A stretch of DNA of 7,903 nucleotides from an uncultured Microcaldota archaeon (GCA_903835325.1 CAILMU010000067.1:1-7903), one strand, 5' to 3'; numbered from the stretch's first letter, positions 1 through 5,946 are shown. The notes: generated by a model not told the origin, from the letters alone. A program made the numbers and translations.

Positions 1-16
1 ACCGGGGGTGGAATAA

Positions 17-862
17 ATGAATTTCGGATGGATTCCGGACTATCCGGACAACCGGGACTACACCAAAGATACGACAGAAATCAGCCTTCTTTTGAAATCT
101 GGGAAAACGAAAACGAATAAAGAGAATACTTCCGATACAACGCTTCCAACGGCTACTGACCTGCGCCAATACTGTTCGCCTATCGTGAATCAGGGACAGC
201 TCGGCTCCTGCACTGCCAACGCAGCATCCGGCATCCTTGAATACTTCCAGAGGAAAGCCTTCGGCACCTACGCCCCGGTCTCCCGCCTCTTCATCTACAA
301 GGCGACAAGGAACCTCATGAAATCGAATGGCGATACGGGCGCTTACATCCGCACCACCATGGGCTCGCTCGCCTTATTCGGAGCGCCACCAGAAAAATAT
401 TGGGAATACGAAATCAAAGGGTACGACACTGAACCGCCCTCCTTCTGCTACTCGTTCGGAGCGAACTACCAGGCGCTCATGTATTACCGGCTCGATGAAC
501 AAGGCAAGACAGCAACCGAAATCCTCCAGAACATCAAACAAACCCTATCGACCGGAATACCCGCCATGTTCGGGTTCACGGTCTATAGCTCCATCCAAGG
601 CGCGACTGGCGGGAAGATACCGTTTCCCGGAAAAGGCGATACTGTCCTGGGTGGCCATGCTGTCGCTGCCGTAGGCTATGATGACAAGGTGAAGATAGGC
701 GCCAGCACCGGCGCATTCACTATCAGGAACTCCTGGGGCGCTGAATGGGGGGATAAAGGCTACGGATATCTTCCATACGACTATGTCCTGAAAGGCCTTG
801 CCCTGGACTGGTGGGCATTGTTGAAAGCGGAATGGGTGGATACGCAAAGTTTTGGCGTTTGA
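17..862 (+). CDS. Papain-like C1A cysteine peptidase, no signal or propeptide
   Basis: A 281-residue protein of the papain (C1A) fold, expected to hydrolyse peptide bonds through a Cys-His-Asn site. The visible motifs are: an N-terminal GWIPDYPDNRDY segment, which I recall from bacterial and archaeal C1A proteins lacking a classical propeptide; NQGQLGSC with oxyanion Gln59 and nucleophile Cys65; GGHAV with His214; and IRNSWG with Asn238. All catalytic residues are present, so the enzyme is probably active. There is no hydrophobic N-terminus, which points to a cytoplasmic location or non-classical export. GGGGTGG lies about 6 nt before the ATG and supports this start; an SD suggests an operon position, but the upstream gene is outside the window. 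The protein ends in WVDTQSFGV, and a near-copy of this tail follows the stop codon. Substrate unknown. Lysine codons are mostly AAA in the first part of the gene. Confidence 0.93.
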   Translation: MNFGWIPDYPDNRDYTKDTTEISLLLKSGKTKTNKENTSDTTLPTATDLRQYCSPIVNQGQLGSCTANAASGILEYFQRKAFGTYAPVSRLFIYKATRNLMKSNGDTGAYIRTTMGSLALFGAPPEKYWEYEIKGYDTEPPSFCYSFGANYQALMYYRLDEQGKTATEILQNIKQTLSTGIPAMFGFTVYSSIQGATGGKIPFPGKGDTVLGGHAVAAVGYDDKVKIGASTGAFTIRNSWGAEWGDKGYGYLPYDYVLKGLALDWWALLKAEWVDTQSFGV

Positions 863-922
863 TGCGGGCCGGACGTACGCTCTGGGTCTGGATGGGTGGA
901 TACGGCTGGGTTTGGAGTTTGA
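832..922 (+). repeat. In-frame repeat of the peptidase 3' end, 60 bp apart
   Basis: Positions 832-862 (the last codons and TGA of the peptidase) and 892-922 match at 25 of 31 bases by eye. The offset is exactly 60 bp, so the copy is in the same frame. After the TGA the frame stays open for 19 codons and ends in WVDTAGFGV plus TGA, compared with the real C-terminus WVDTQSFGV plus TGA. This looks like a small tandem duplication, or a longer ancestral C-terminus cut by a stop codon. Confidence 0.7.
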
Positions 923-983
923 AAAGTCTGATTTTTGGCGATATGGCTACATTTCTTAGTTAAACAAATTTTGTAGACATATG

Positions 984-1018
984 ATATCGGATAGACCTGA
1001 AAATAGGTTATCCGATAT
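984..1018. repeat. Hairpin 1 with TATCGGATA arms
   Basis: The left arm ATATCGGATAGACCT (984-998) pairs with the right arm AGGTTATCCGATAT (1005-1018). The stem has 14 bp with one bulged G (994) and a 6-nt loop, GAAAAT. The core TATCGGATA is shared with the second hairpin about 65 bp downstream. It could be an RNA structure, an operator or a small mobile-element remnant; the sequence alone does not decide. Confidence 0.7.
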
Positions 1019-1049
1019 AGGTTCGGAGCAGGATACGGGGTTGAAGAGA

Positions 1050-1082
1050 TATCGGATAGGTCATTTTGTGAGTTATCCGATA
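1050..1082. repeat. Hairpin 2 with TATCGGATA arms
   Basis: TATCGGATA (1050-1058) and its reverse complement TATCCGATA (1074-1082) form a 9-bp perfect inverted repeat around a 15-nt spacer. The arms are the same as in the hairpin at 984-1018, although loop and spacer differ, so selection or copying seems to have acted on the 9-mer itself. Confidence 0.65.
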
Positions 1083-1227
1083 ATCCTGATTCGGCCGGAA
1101 TTGGAAGATAACAAAGGAAGCGCTGGAAGAGTATGGAAAGGAGAATTCGTGATGGCTTCACGCGGATGATTTTCCAGATCAACTCGGTCAATGATTGGAA
1201 AAATATATATAAAATTTCGTATTTAAC

Positions 1228-1258
1228 GCTAAATTAGCTTATTTTTGAGCTAATTAGC
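1228..1258. terminator. AT-rich bulged hairpin, possible terminator
   Basis: GCTAAATTAGCT (1228-1239) pairs with AGCTAATTAGC (1248-1258), with one bulged A and the loop TATTTTTG. The right arm overlaps a 12-bp perfect palindrome, AGCTAATTAGCT (1248-1259). It lies about 90 bp beyond the 3' end of the minus-strand nucleotidyltransferase gene, and the minus strand continues into T-rich sequence (TTTTATATATATTTTT), so transcript termination for that operon is plausible. Archaeal termination mainly uses T tracts, so the hairpin may not be essential. Confidence 0.4.
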
Positions 1259-1348
1259 TATTTTCTATATATATTTTCTGTAATATTGCGGCTGCCAACT
1301 TATACCAGAACTGCAACGCCTGAAAGGTTCGGGGTCTGAAACTGGTTC

Positions 1349-1969
1349 TCACAAGCCTTTTTTCTGCAATTTCGCCAATATCGGGACATCGAGTTTATAG
1401 GTATCCCGGAATTCCGCAAGCCTCCGGACGAACAATCCGGTCAAATCCGCAGCCAATCTCTGCGACGCAAGCTCCTCCTCGATCGCTTTCCAGTCAAGGT
1501 TCGGGTATAGGACCCGCATATCAGGCAAATCCCTTTTCCTTCCCTCGCTGGCCAGGCCTTTGAAAAGGAAGACATCCTCCCTGGATAAGAGATAAACCGA
1601 AAGGTCCCCATACGATTTGAATAAATCCGCCCGGGTAATCATCCCCTTTGACAGTTCCAGTTTCCCGATGACCTTCTTCACGAAAAGGTCGAGATGGAAA
1701 CCGTCCTTGTTCTCGAACATCTTCGCGGCTTGGAGCTTCTCATGCTCGCTCTTCATGGCGTATGGCTGATGGTACTCAGCGCCGAACATGGCATCGCAGA
1801 ACAGTTCGCAGTCTTTATCGTCCTTGAATACGATGTCTATGTCTTTTGTCGATTCCTTCAGCCCGCGGAGGGACATCGCGCATCCGCCGATAAGGTAGAT
1901 GCTGATTGGCCTCTTGATTCTGGACCCCGTCTTATCCAATTCAGCATCGATGTATTTCGCATCAAACAT
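1349..1969 (-). CDS. Nucleotidyltransferase, AbiEii/DUF6036-like (putative toxin)
   Basis: A 206-residue protein of the polymerase-beta-like nucleotidyltransferase superfamily. The signature is LIGGCAMSLRG (Gly28-Gly29), then TKDIDIVF with the metal-binding Asp43 and Asp45; a likely third acidic residue is Asp94 in FHLDLFV. Further on, FLFKGLASEGRKRDLPDM (Lys137, Arg144, Asp147, Asp150) resembles the K...R..RD..D region of AbiEii and MenT-type toxins. In those families the enzyme transfers nucleotides to a tRNA or another target and stops growth; the target here is unknown. Its ATG overlaps the stop of the upstream winged-helix gene by 8 nt (ATGTTTGA), so the two are translationally coupled. 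AAGGAGGT stands 14 nt upstream, a long spacing. An alternative role is as a housekeeping or antibiotic nucleotidyltransferase, but the pairing favours a toxin-antitoxin-like module. Confidence 0.82.
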   Translation of the reverse strand: MFDAKYIDAELDKTGSRIKRPISIYLIGGCAMSLRGLKESTKDIDIVFKDDKDCELFCDAMFGAEYHQPYAMKSEHEKLQAAKMFENKDGFHLDLFVKKVIGKLELSKGMITRADLFKSYGDLSVYLLSREDVFLFKGLASEGRKRDLPDMRVLYPNLDWKAIEEELASQRLAADLTGLFVRRLAEFRDTYKLDVPILAKLQKKGL

Positions 1970-2873
1970 AAGCTATCCCCTCGACCTCCTTCCAGCTCGG
2001 GAAACCGGCGGGCATGGACCGGCCCTCGGTTTCCATGAATTTTATGAGTTCTTTGATGAAATCCCTGCCAAGGCCGAAAAGCTGCCGTTTTTTGAGCAGC
2101 CTTGTGGGGTTGAACGAATTCTTCAGCATAAGGCCGGACACATAGGAGATGCTCCGCGCATCCCTTGACAGCGCCAGGGTATGGATGACCATATCAGCGA
2201 TGCCTGGCTTGATGTTGGTGTAATAGGATTTGCCGGCCGAAATGAGATGGATTCCATAGCGATCGAATGCGCTGAAGGCTGTCGGCAGGTATTTCTTTGA
2301 GCTGGCTTCATTTTGTGTCGTATATATCGCTTCAATGTCTTTTGCGCTATCCAATGAAGGTTGAAAAACAACCGGGCTGCCGATTTCCAAAGAAGCGGCA
2401 CGGATATGGATGTATGATAGATACCTGAGACAGAATACTGCCACCGGGAATGCCTCAACCCTTAATTCATATCGTCCCCGTTTGGCCATATATATCAGTC
2501 CGATAGACCGCAATCTTTTGAGAAGGCGTTTGGATGATATGGGGGACAGATCGATATCTGATAAGATGAACTTTTTCTTGTTCCAGATGAAGCTTAGCAG
2601 GTAAGGCATCCTGCCCGTCAAAATATCCGCCAGTTTCAGGGAAGGGAAATCCGGCCTGGCGGCAGCGAAACCAGAAGAGATGATAGCATGGGGAGATATG
2701 ATCCGCGATCTCCGTTCTTTGTTGATCTCGATAAGGCCATAACTTGCCAGCTTCTTCAGATATCTGGACAGGTTCGGTTTTTTTATCCTTAAAGTCGACG
2801 CTAGTTCTGCCGTAGAGGCGCTTTTCCCTAACAGGAAATCCAGGATTTCGGCTTCGCGACGTGTCAGCTTCAT
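1962..2873 (-). CDS. Double winged-helix DNA-binding protein, AbiEi-like partner
   Basis: A 303-residue protein. Residues about 5-55 form a winged helix-turn-helix of MarR/ArsR style (STAELASTLRIKKPNLSRYLKKLASYGLIE) followed by a basic wing (NKERRSR). A second, weaker winged-helix unit appears at about 88-138 (ISSKRLLKRLRSIGLIYMAKRGRYEL). The rest, about 140-303, is an uncharacterised domain with GIHLISAGKSYY and DMVIHTLALSRDARSISYVSGLMLKN. It is the first gene of a unit with the nucleotidyltransferase, overlapping it by 8 nt. In AbiE systems the wHTH protein AbiEi represses the operon and antagonises the AbiEii toxin; I infer a similar role from gene order and domains, not from sequence identity. 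A TATA-like box lies 25-34 bp upstream with no SD, suggesting a near-leaderless transcript. An alternative is a plain transcription factor. Confidence 0.78.
   Translation of the reverse strand: MKLTRREAEILDFLLGKSASTAELASTLRIKKPNLSRYLKKLASYGLIEINKERRSRIISPHAIISSGFAAARPDFPSLKLADILTGRMPYLLSFIWNKKKFILSDIDLSPISSKRLLKRLRSIGLIYMAKRGRYELRVEAFPVAVFCLRYLSYIHIRAASLEIGSPVVFQPSLDSAKDIEAIYTTQNEASSKKYLPTAFSAFDRYGIHLISAGKSYYTNIKPGIADMVIHTLALSRDARSISYVSGLMLKNSFNPTRLLKKRQLFGLGRDFIKELIKFMETEGRSMPAGFPSWKEVEGIAYV
1984..1991 (-). promoter_or_regulatory. SD AAGGAGGT for the nucleotidyltransferase
   Basis: On the minus strand AAGGAGGT matches the archaeal anti-SD very well. It sits inside the 3' end of the winged-helix gene, 14 nt before the ATG at 1969. 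The spacing is longer than the usual 5-10 nt, so initiation may be weak or may rely on coupling to termination of the upstream gene. Confidence 0.5.
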
Positions 2874-2886
2874 CGTATCAAATTAT

Positions 2887-2910
2887 ATAACTATAAGCAT
2901 ATAAAGTTAT
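2887..2910. promoter_or_regulatory. Dyad over the wHTH promoter, candidate operator
   Basis: ATAACTATA (2887-2895) and TATAAGTTAT-like TAAAGTTAT (2902-2910) form an inverted repeat matching at 8 of 9 positions (ATAACTnTA) with a 6-bp spacer. The right arm overlaps the candidate minus-strand TATA box CTTTATATGC (2898-2907, read on the minus strand) that would serve the wHTH gene starting at 2873. A dyad covering the TATA box is what an autorepressing wHTH protein would be expected to bind. Confidence 0.5.
2898..2907 (-). promoter_or_regulatory. TATA-like box for the wHTH-nucleotidyltransferase unit
   Basis: On the minus strand the stretch reads ACTTTATATG, a good archaeal TATA-box match. Its centre is about 30 bp before the ATG at 2873, which places the transcription start within a few bases of the start codon. 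No SD precedes that ATG. Confidence 0.5.
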
Positions 2911-2974
2911 GTTTTTTGATACTAAAAGGATAGCCAAGGAGGTCATATTGCTTGATAAGCGGGGTTTTCTGTGA
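2909..2974 (+). CDS. Possible 21-residue ORF or gene remnant
   Basis: ATG at 2909 opens a short frame, MFFDTKRIAKEVILLDKRGFL, ending in TGA. It looks protein-like (charged and aliphatic residues alternate), and a TTATATAA box (2883-2890) lies about 20-25 bp upstream, consistent with leaderless expression divergent from the wHTH gene. Inside it AAGGAGGT (2936-2943) sits 4 nt before an in-frame TTG (2948). I do not recognise it. It may be the truncated start of a lost gene, a small peptide, or chance. Confidence 0.25.
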   Translation: MFFDTKRIAKEVILLDKRGFL

Positions 2975-3037
2975 ATCGAACGGAAACCCATTTCTTCAGG
3001 ATTCTTGGCATCCCGAGATTCAATCGAAAAACCGAAT

Positions 3038-3046
3038 CTTTTTATC
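3038..3046 (+). promoter_or_regulatory. TATA-like box for the acetyltransferase gene
   Basis: CTTTTTATC lies with its centre about 28 bp before the ATG at 3070 (22 bp before the alternative ATG at 3064). No SD is present. This spacing supports a leaderless transcript starting at or next to these ATGs and argues against the upstream GTG at 2971. Confidence 0.5.
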
Positions 3047-3069
3047 CTATACCTGCGTTCCAAATGCTT

Positions 3070-3516
3070 ATGGCGCTCTCAATACTGAAGATATCGAAGA
3101 AGGGCTACAACAAGTTCGTGGATGACCAGATAAGGAACTCGCTCATCGACGACTTCGGAAAGAAGCACGGCATGGACCACTACAAGACGTACACGTTCAA
3201 GGAGAAGAAGGTGCTCCTCGGCGCGAAATCCGGGGGGAAGATAATCGGCGCACTCTCCCTGACCATCAACCGGGGGAGCGCGAGGATTGGCTCTTTCGCG
3301 GTATCCAAGAAGATGAGGGGGAAGGGCATCGGAGTCGCACTCCTGGGTGAAGCGAGGAAGATGGCCAGGATGAACGGGTGCGAGAAGCTCTGGCTCTGGA
3401 CATTGCCTAATATGCCGGCTTACAAATTCTACAAGAAACAGGGGTTCATTGAGGAAGCCAGGCTGAAACGCCAGTGGGGCGGGAAAGACCTCTGCGTGAT
3501 GAGCAGGTTCATCTGA
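3070..3516 (+). CDS. GNAT-family N-acetyltransferase
   Basis: A 148-residue protein with the GNAT fold, transferring an acetyl group from acetyl-CoA to an amine. Motif A is clear: a beta strand (ARIGSFAVSKKM) followed by RGKGIG (Arg83-Gly88), the pyrophosphate-binding loop, and helix GVALLGEARKMA. Motif B follows as LWTLPNMPAYKFYKKQGF (Asn114, Tyr118, Tyr121), typical of the C-terminal part. The length is normal for a single-domain GNAT. The frame is open from a GTG at 2971, but that extension does not look like protein and would cross the promoter; ATG 3070 fits the TATA box best, ATG 3064 is equally possible. Lysine is AAG 16 times and AAA once up to about codon 108, then AAA 4 times and AAG once. 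The substrate cannot be inferred. The CxxC gene converges on it with 31 bp between them. Confidence 0.92.
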   Translation: MALSILKISKKGYNKFVDDQIRNSLIDDFGKKHGMDHYKTYTFKEKKVLLGAKSGGKIIGALSLTINRGSARIGSFAVSKKMRGKGIGVALLGEARKMARMNGCEKLWLWTLPNMPAYKFYKKQGFIEEARLKRQWGGKDLCVMSRFI

Positions 3517-3547
3517 GGAAAGAGCGGGTTCGTCTTCGATAATTCGA

Positions 3548-3850
3548 TTACCCGATCGCTTTTAGGACGACTTCAAGCCCGCAAGTTGCCGGGGCTTTCA
3601 GATGCATGTAGCTGATGCTCCGGGGAGGCTCTTTAAGGCGCATCTTGGTCTCCGTGCGCTCCACGCTGTCGCAAGTCTTGCAGAGGCTTGAGGACTCGAG
3701 GATGGGCTTCAATCTCTCTTTTATGATGCCTTCGGGGACAGGTTTGCCGCTGAACCTGCTCTTGACCTGGTTGCACCAGGAGCAGTGCTCGAAAGCTTTC
3801 CTGACATTCTCTGGGATCAACCTTATGTGATTATATCCTACGGGTGGCAT
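3548..3850 (-). CDS. Small protein with two CxxC pairs (zinc ribbon-like)
   Basis: A 100-residue protein I do not recognise. HCSWC (Cys23, Cys26) and LCKTC (Cys57, Cys60) are spaced like the two knuckles of a zinc ribbon or treble clef, so binding of one zinc ion is likely; a further Cys90 lies near the C-terminus. The segment between is basic (KSRFSGKPVPEGIIKERLKPI). There are no membrane segments or signal. The codon choice (AGG, AAG, GAG) is like that of the acetyltransferase and supports real coding. A TATA-like TTTTTAAACG lies about 33 bp upstream, giving a leader of only a few nucleotides. It is divergent from the ATP-grasp gene, sharing 105 bp of intergenic DNA, and convergent with the acetyltransferase. 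A nucleic-acid-binding or structural role is possible but not shown. Confidence 0.7.
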   Translation of the reverse strand: MPPVGYNHIRLIPENVRKAFEHCSWCNQVKSRFSGKPVPEGIIKERLKPILESSSLCKTCDSVERTETKMRLKEPPRSISYMHLKAPATCGLEVVLKAIG

Positions 3851-3877
3851 ACTGGTCGTCTAAGCATAACGGTATAA

Positions 3878-3887
3878 CGTTTAAAAA
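3878..3887 (-). promoter_or_regulatory. TATA-like box for the CxxC protein gene
   Basis: Read on the minus strand the site is TTTTTAAACG, centred about 33 bp before the ATG at 3850. It sits beside a small dyad, GGTTTT (3888-3893) and AAAACC (3904-3909), in the divergent promoter region. Confidence 0.4.
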
Positions 3888-3924
3888 GGTTTTGGTCCTC
3901 GCGAAAACCCAACTAAAAAATACA

Positions 3925-3933
3925 TTCTTAAAC
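3925..3933 (+). promoter_or_regulatory. TATA-like box for the ATP-grasp gene
   Basis: TTCTTAAAC is centred about 27 bp before the ATG at 3956, which would give a leaderless transcript. Other AT-rich candidates (CTTATA at 3935-3940, AATATATAG near 3946) are too close to the start. No SD precedes the ATG. Confidence 0.4.
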
Positions 3934-3955
3934 ACTTATAGTCACAATATATAGT

Positions 3956-5914
3956 ATGGGATGTAAACCCCCCGAGCAGACTGTTCCATCGGCCTTTGCC
4001 CACAATAGAGCCTTCCTTGTCAAAACATTCTCGAAAGACTTGAATCGGACCCTGTCTTCATTTGGTATAGAAGGCTTGAATGCGGATGAGAGGATCAGAA
4101 CGGCCGATTCCAGAATATACGAAGGATGCCTCAATATCGGAATGTCCGGATTCGATGAAAATGTGGTAGCCTTGGCGATATCTTCAATCGGGTGCTGCTT
4201 CCAAGGGATGCCGATAAAAGTGCTGTTGATACCGCCGATGCCGGAAGGAGCATTGCTCGTAGATGAAAAAGGCGGGAAAGTCGCAACCCGGCTTTTCTTT
4301 GAATTCAAAGAAGGCTCCATTGTACCGATAGAGACAGACAAACCTGTAGCACTTCAGGGCCTTAATATCTTATATGAAGGAAGGGAAGGTTATGCTGGAC
4401 CTGAAAACATTCTCATGAACGATTCCGACCTCTCCGCATTGACGAGCGACAAGATGAGTACGAAAAGAGTCCTCGAATCCAACGGCATACCGACACCGAA
4501 ATGGCTGGAGATAGAAGGGACGGATGCTGAATCCATAGCCGCTTCGATCTCATCGTTTGTTGAAAAAGGCTGCGAAAAAGGCTTTGTGATAAAGGGGAAC
4601 GAAGGATCAGGCGGGATAAAAGTCCGGTTGTTCGAACGCGCCGAGATCGATCACGCAAAAAAGTACGCTGCCAGGCTCCGCTCTTCTGGAGATCGCGTAT
4701 TCATAGAAGAAAGGGTAGAATCATTGGAATTGAGAGATGCTGAAGGGACCCTTCTGGATTGGAACGTTCGGGCTCTTGTTACATTCGGAAGATCGCCTGC
4801 CTGGATAGATGCCGAAGTGAGATACGCTCCGAAAAATGGCGTTCCTGTCAATGTCCATAACGGAGCGAAGGTGGAAGAGCTCGAAGACATCTGCCGAATT
4901 ACCCACGTAAGCATCGATGAGATAAAACGGATGTCGATTGAGGTGTCAAAAGCATTGTTTGGACAAGCTGGGAAGGCTGACGATAAGACAACCGGATTCG
5001 TCGGATTGGACCTCATGATAGGTGAAGATGGCATTGCAGTGATCGAAGCCAATTCAGGCGCAGTGGGTGGATTCGCATCATTGGCCAAGCTCAGGAAAGC
5101 GCCCTTGGACTCCGTAAGGACATTGCTCGAAGAAATCGGCCCCTTCCTTGCCGGCAATAAAGACGAAAAACAGATGGCTGGCCCATTTGCGTATATGGCG
5201 AATACATATACCCAGGATTTTCATCTAGGGATTGAATTTTTCCGCAATAAGCAGTATATCGATGCGATCGATCTCCTCAAAAGAGCAGTCGAAATCCAAA
5301 ATTCCCCCCATGCGCACAGAATGATCGGGGAATCGTTTATCGCACTTGGCAGATATGATGAAGCTATCGGCTATTATAAGGAAAGGGCGGAACGATGCGA
5401 ATCGGGGATATTGAGCGAAAAAGCGGTTTATGTCAATTTTCTTCTTCTCACGGGAAGGGTAAAAGAAGCCAAGGCATTCATTGAAGAAAAAAGCCGGGGG
5501 AGCGGGGATTTGCAGACAGAGGTCCTTGACACGATACAATCATTTTGGCTGAAAATTCTCGATAGGGAATGTAAAACTGCTGCGCAGGGATATCTTGACC
5601 ATATCCTCGAAATTTTTCCCCAGAATCCATTGGTCTTCTACATCATGGGCGGCCAGGCGCAGTTTGATAATGATATGGCCGGCATGCAGATTTACCTGGA
5701 AAAAGCTCTTGAGCATGGAATCACCGGGCCTGGGGCATTGGAATGCCTTCTCGGATTAGGGGATTACCATTCTTCTGTGAAACACGATAATGGAACAGCA
5801 AGGCGCTATTATTTGGAATTGATATCCCGCTTCCAAAACGATCATGAGAATAAATTCGACAGTTTTGCTCGCGATTCATATGGATTAGCGATAAATAGAT
5901 TGAAAGCTCTTTGA
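3956..5914 (+). CDS. ATP-grasp ligase fused to TPR-like repeats
   Basis: A 652-residue two-part protein. Residues 1-150 are a pre-ATP-grasp region (MPIKVLLIPPMPEGALL). The ATP-grasp core spans about 160-395: SDKMSTKRVLESNGIPTPKW (164-183), GFVIKGNEGSGGIKV with ATP-binding Lys213 and a Gly-rich loop, FIEERVE (Glu251/252), DWNVRALV (Asp268, Arg272), and GFVGLDLM...AVIEANSG with metal-binding Asp352, Glu364 and Asn366. These enzymes join a carboxylate to an amine or thiol through an acyl-phosphate; the substrates here are unknown. From about 415 come helical TPR-like units (YIDAIDLLKRAVEIQ, GRYDEAIGYYKERAE, GRVKEAKAFIEEK, and one near 570-590), likely a protein-binding scaffold. The key active-site residues look intact. 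Cytoplasmic, no signal. The small gene behind follows within 32 bp and is probably co-transcribed. Lysine codons are mixed with many AAA, unlike the permeases. Confidence 0.9.
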   Translation: MGCKPPEQTVPSAFAHNRAFLVKTFSKDLNRTLSSFGIEGLNADERIRTADSRIYEGCLNIGMSGFDENVVALAISSIGCCFQGMPIKVLLIPPMPEGALLVDEKGGKVATRLFFEFKEGSIVPIETDKPVALQGLNILYEGREGYAGPENILMNDSDLSALTSDKMSTKRVLESNGIPTPKWLEIEGTDAESIAASISSFVEKGCEKGFVIKGNEGSGGIKVRLFERAEIDHAKKYAARLRSSGDRVFIEERVESLELRDAEGTLLDWNVRALVTFGRSPAWIDAEVRYAPKNGVPVNVHNGAKVEELEDICRITHVSIDEIKRMSIEVSKALFGQAGKADDKTTGFVGLDLMIGEDGIAVIEANSGAVGGFASLAKLRKAPLDSVRTLLEEIGPFLAGNKDEKQMAGPFAYMANTYTQDFHLGIEFFRNKQYIDAIDLLKRAVEIQNSPHAHRMIGESFIALGRYDEAIGYYKERAERCESGILSEKAVYVNFLLLTGRVKEAKAFIEEKSRGSGDLQTEVLDTIQSFWLKILDRECKTAAQGYLDHILEIFPQNPLVFYIMGGQAQFDNDMAGMQIYLEKALEHGITGPGALECLLGLGDYHSSVKHDNGTARRYYLELISRFQNDHENKFDSFARDSYGLAINRLKAL

Positions 5915-5934
5915 ATATAATGAAGGGCTCCATT

Positions 5935-5940
5935 GGTGAT
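5935..5940 (+). promoter_or_regulatory. SD GGTGAT that fixes the start of the small gene
   Basis: GGTGAT, a perfect match to the archaeal anti-SD, ends 6 nt before the ATG at 5947. The earlier in-frame candidates (TTG 5911, ATG 5920) have no SD, so 5947 is the favoured start. Confidence 0.65.
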
Positions 5941-5946
5941 ACTTGG

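Larger units (their letters stand above)
863..1348. other. Gene-free stretch of about 490 bp with hairpins
   Basis: I see no convincing gene between the peptidase and the nucleotidyltransferase, whose 3' end lies at the right edge. The stretch holds the second copy of the peptidase tail (to 922), two hairpins sharing the arm TATCGGATA (984-1018 and 1050-1082), and an AT-rich block (about 1198-1276) with TATATATAAAA and TATATATATTTT tracts around a third hairpin (1228-1258). A short SD-like GGAG at about 1140 precedes only a 5-codon reading frame (GTGATGGCTTCACGC...) and is not called a gene. No tRNA cloverleaf was recognised. Confidence 0.6.

Noticed and set aside
860..862. TGA read as an amino acid to extend the peptidase
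   Set aside because: Other genes in the window end in TGA and lack in-frame TGA codons, so general recoding is unlikely; only local readthrough remains possible.
984..1082. CRISPR array from the repeated TATCGGATA units
   Set aside because: There are only two units, the repeats are 9 bp in inverted pairs, the spacers are unequal, and no cas genes are present.
981..1169. 62-residue plus-strand frame across the two TATCGGATA hairpins
   Set aside because: Its sequence is dictated by the repeats, and it has no SD or domain. The GGAG at about 1140 lies inside it and leads only to a 5-codon frame.
781..1191. 136-residue minus-strand frame over the peptidase 3' end and the gap after it
   Set aside because: It overlaps the well-supported peptidase on the other strand, runs through the hairpins, and shows no recognisable domain or SD.
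863..1348. tRNA or other known RNA gene in the gene-free stretch
   Set aside because: I found no cloverleaf, no GTTCRA-type T-loop in a suitable place, and no match to a known riboswitch core.
2971..3069. N-terminal extension of the acetyltransferase from a GTG
   Set aside because: The residues do not resemble GNAT sequence, there is no SD at suitable distance, and the TATA-like box at 3038-3046 lies inside it.
3615..3830. 71-residue plus-strand frame opposite the CxxC gene
   Set aside because: The minus-strand frame has paired CxxC motifs, better codon choice and a promoter; this one has none of these.
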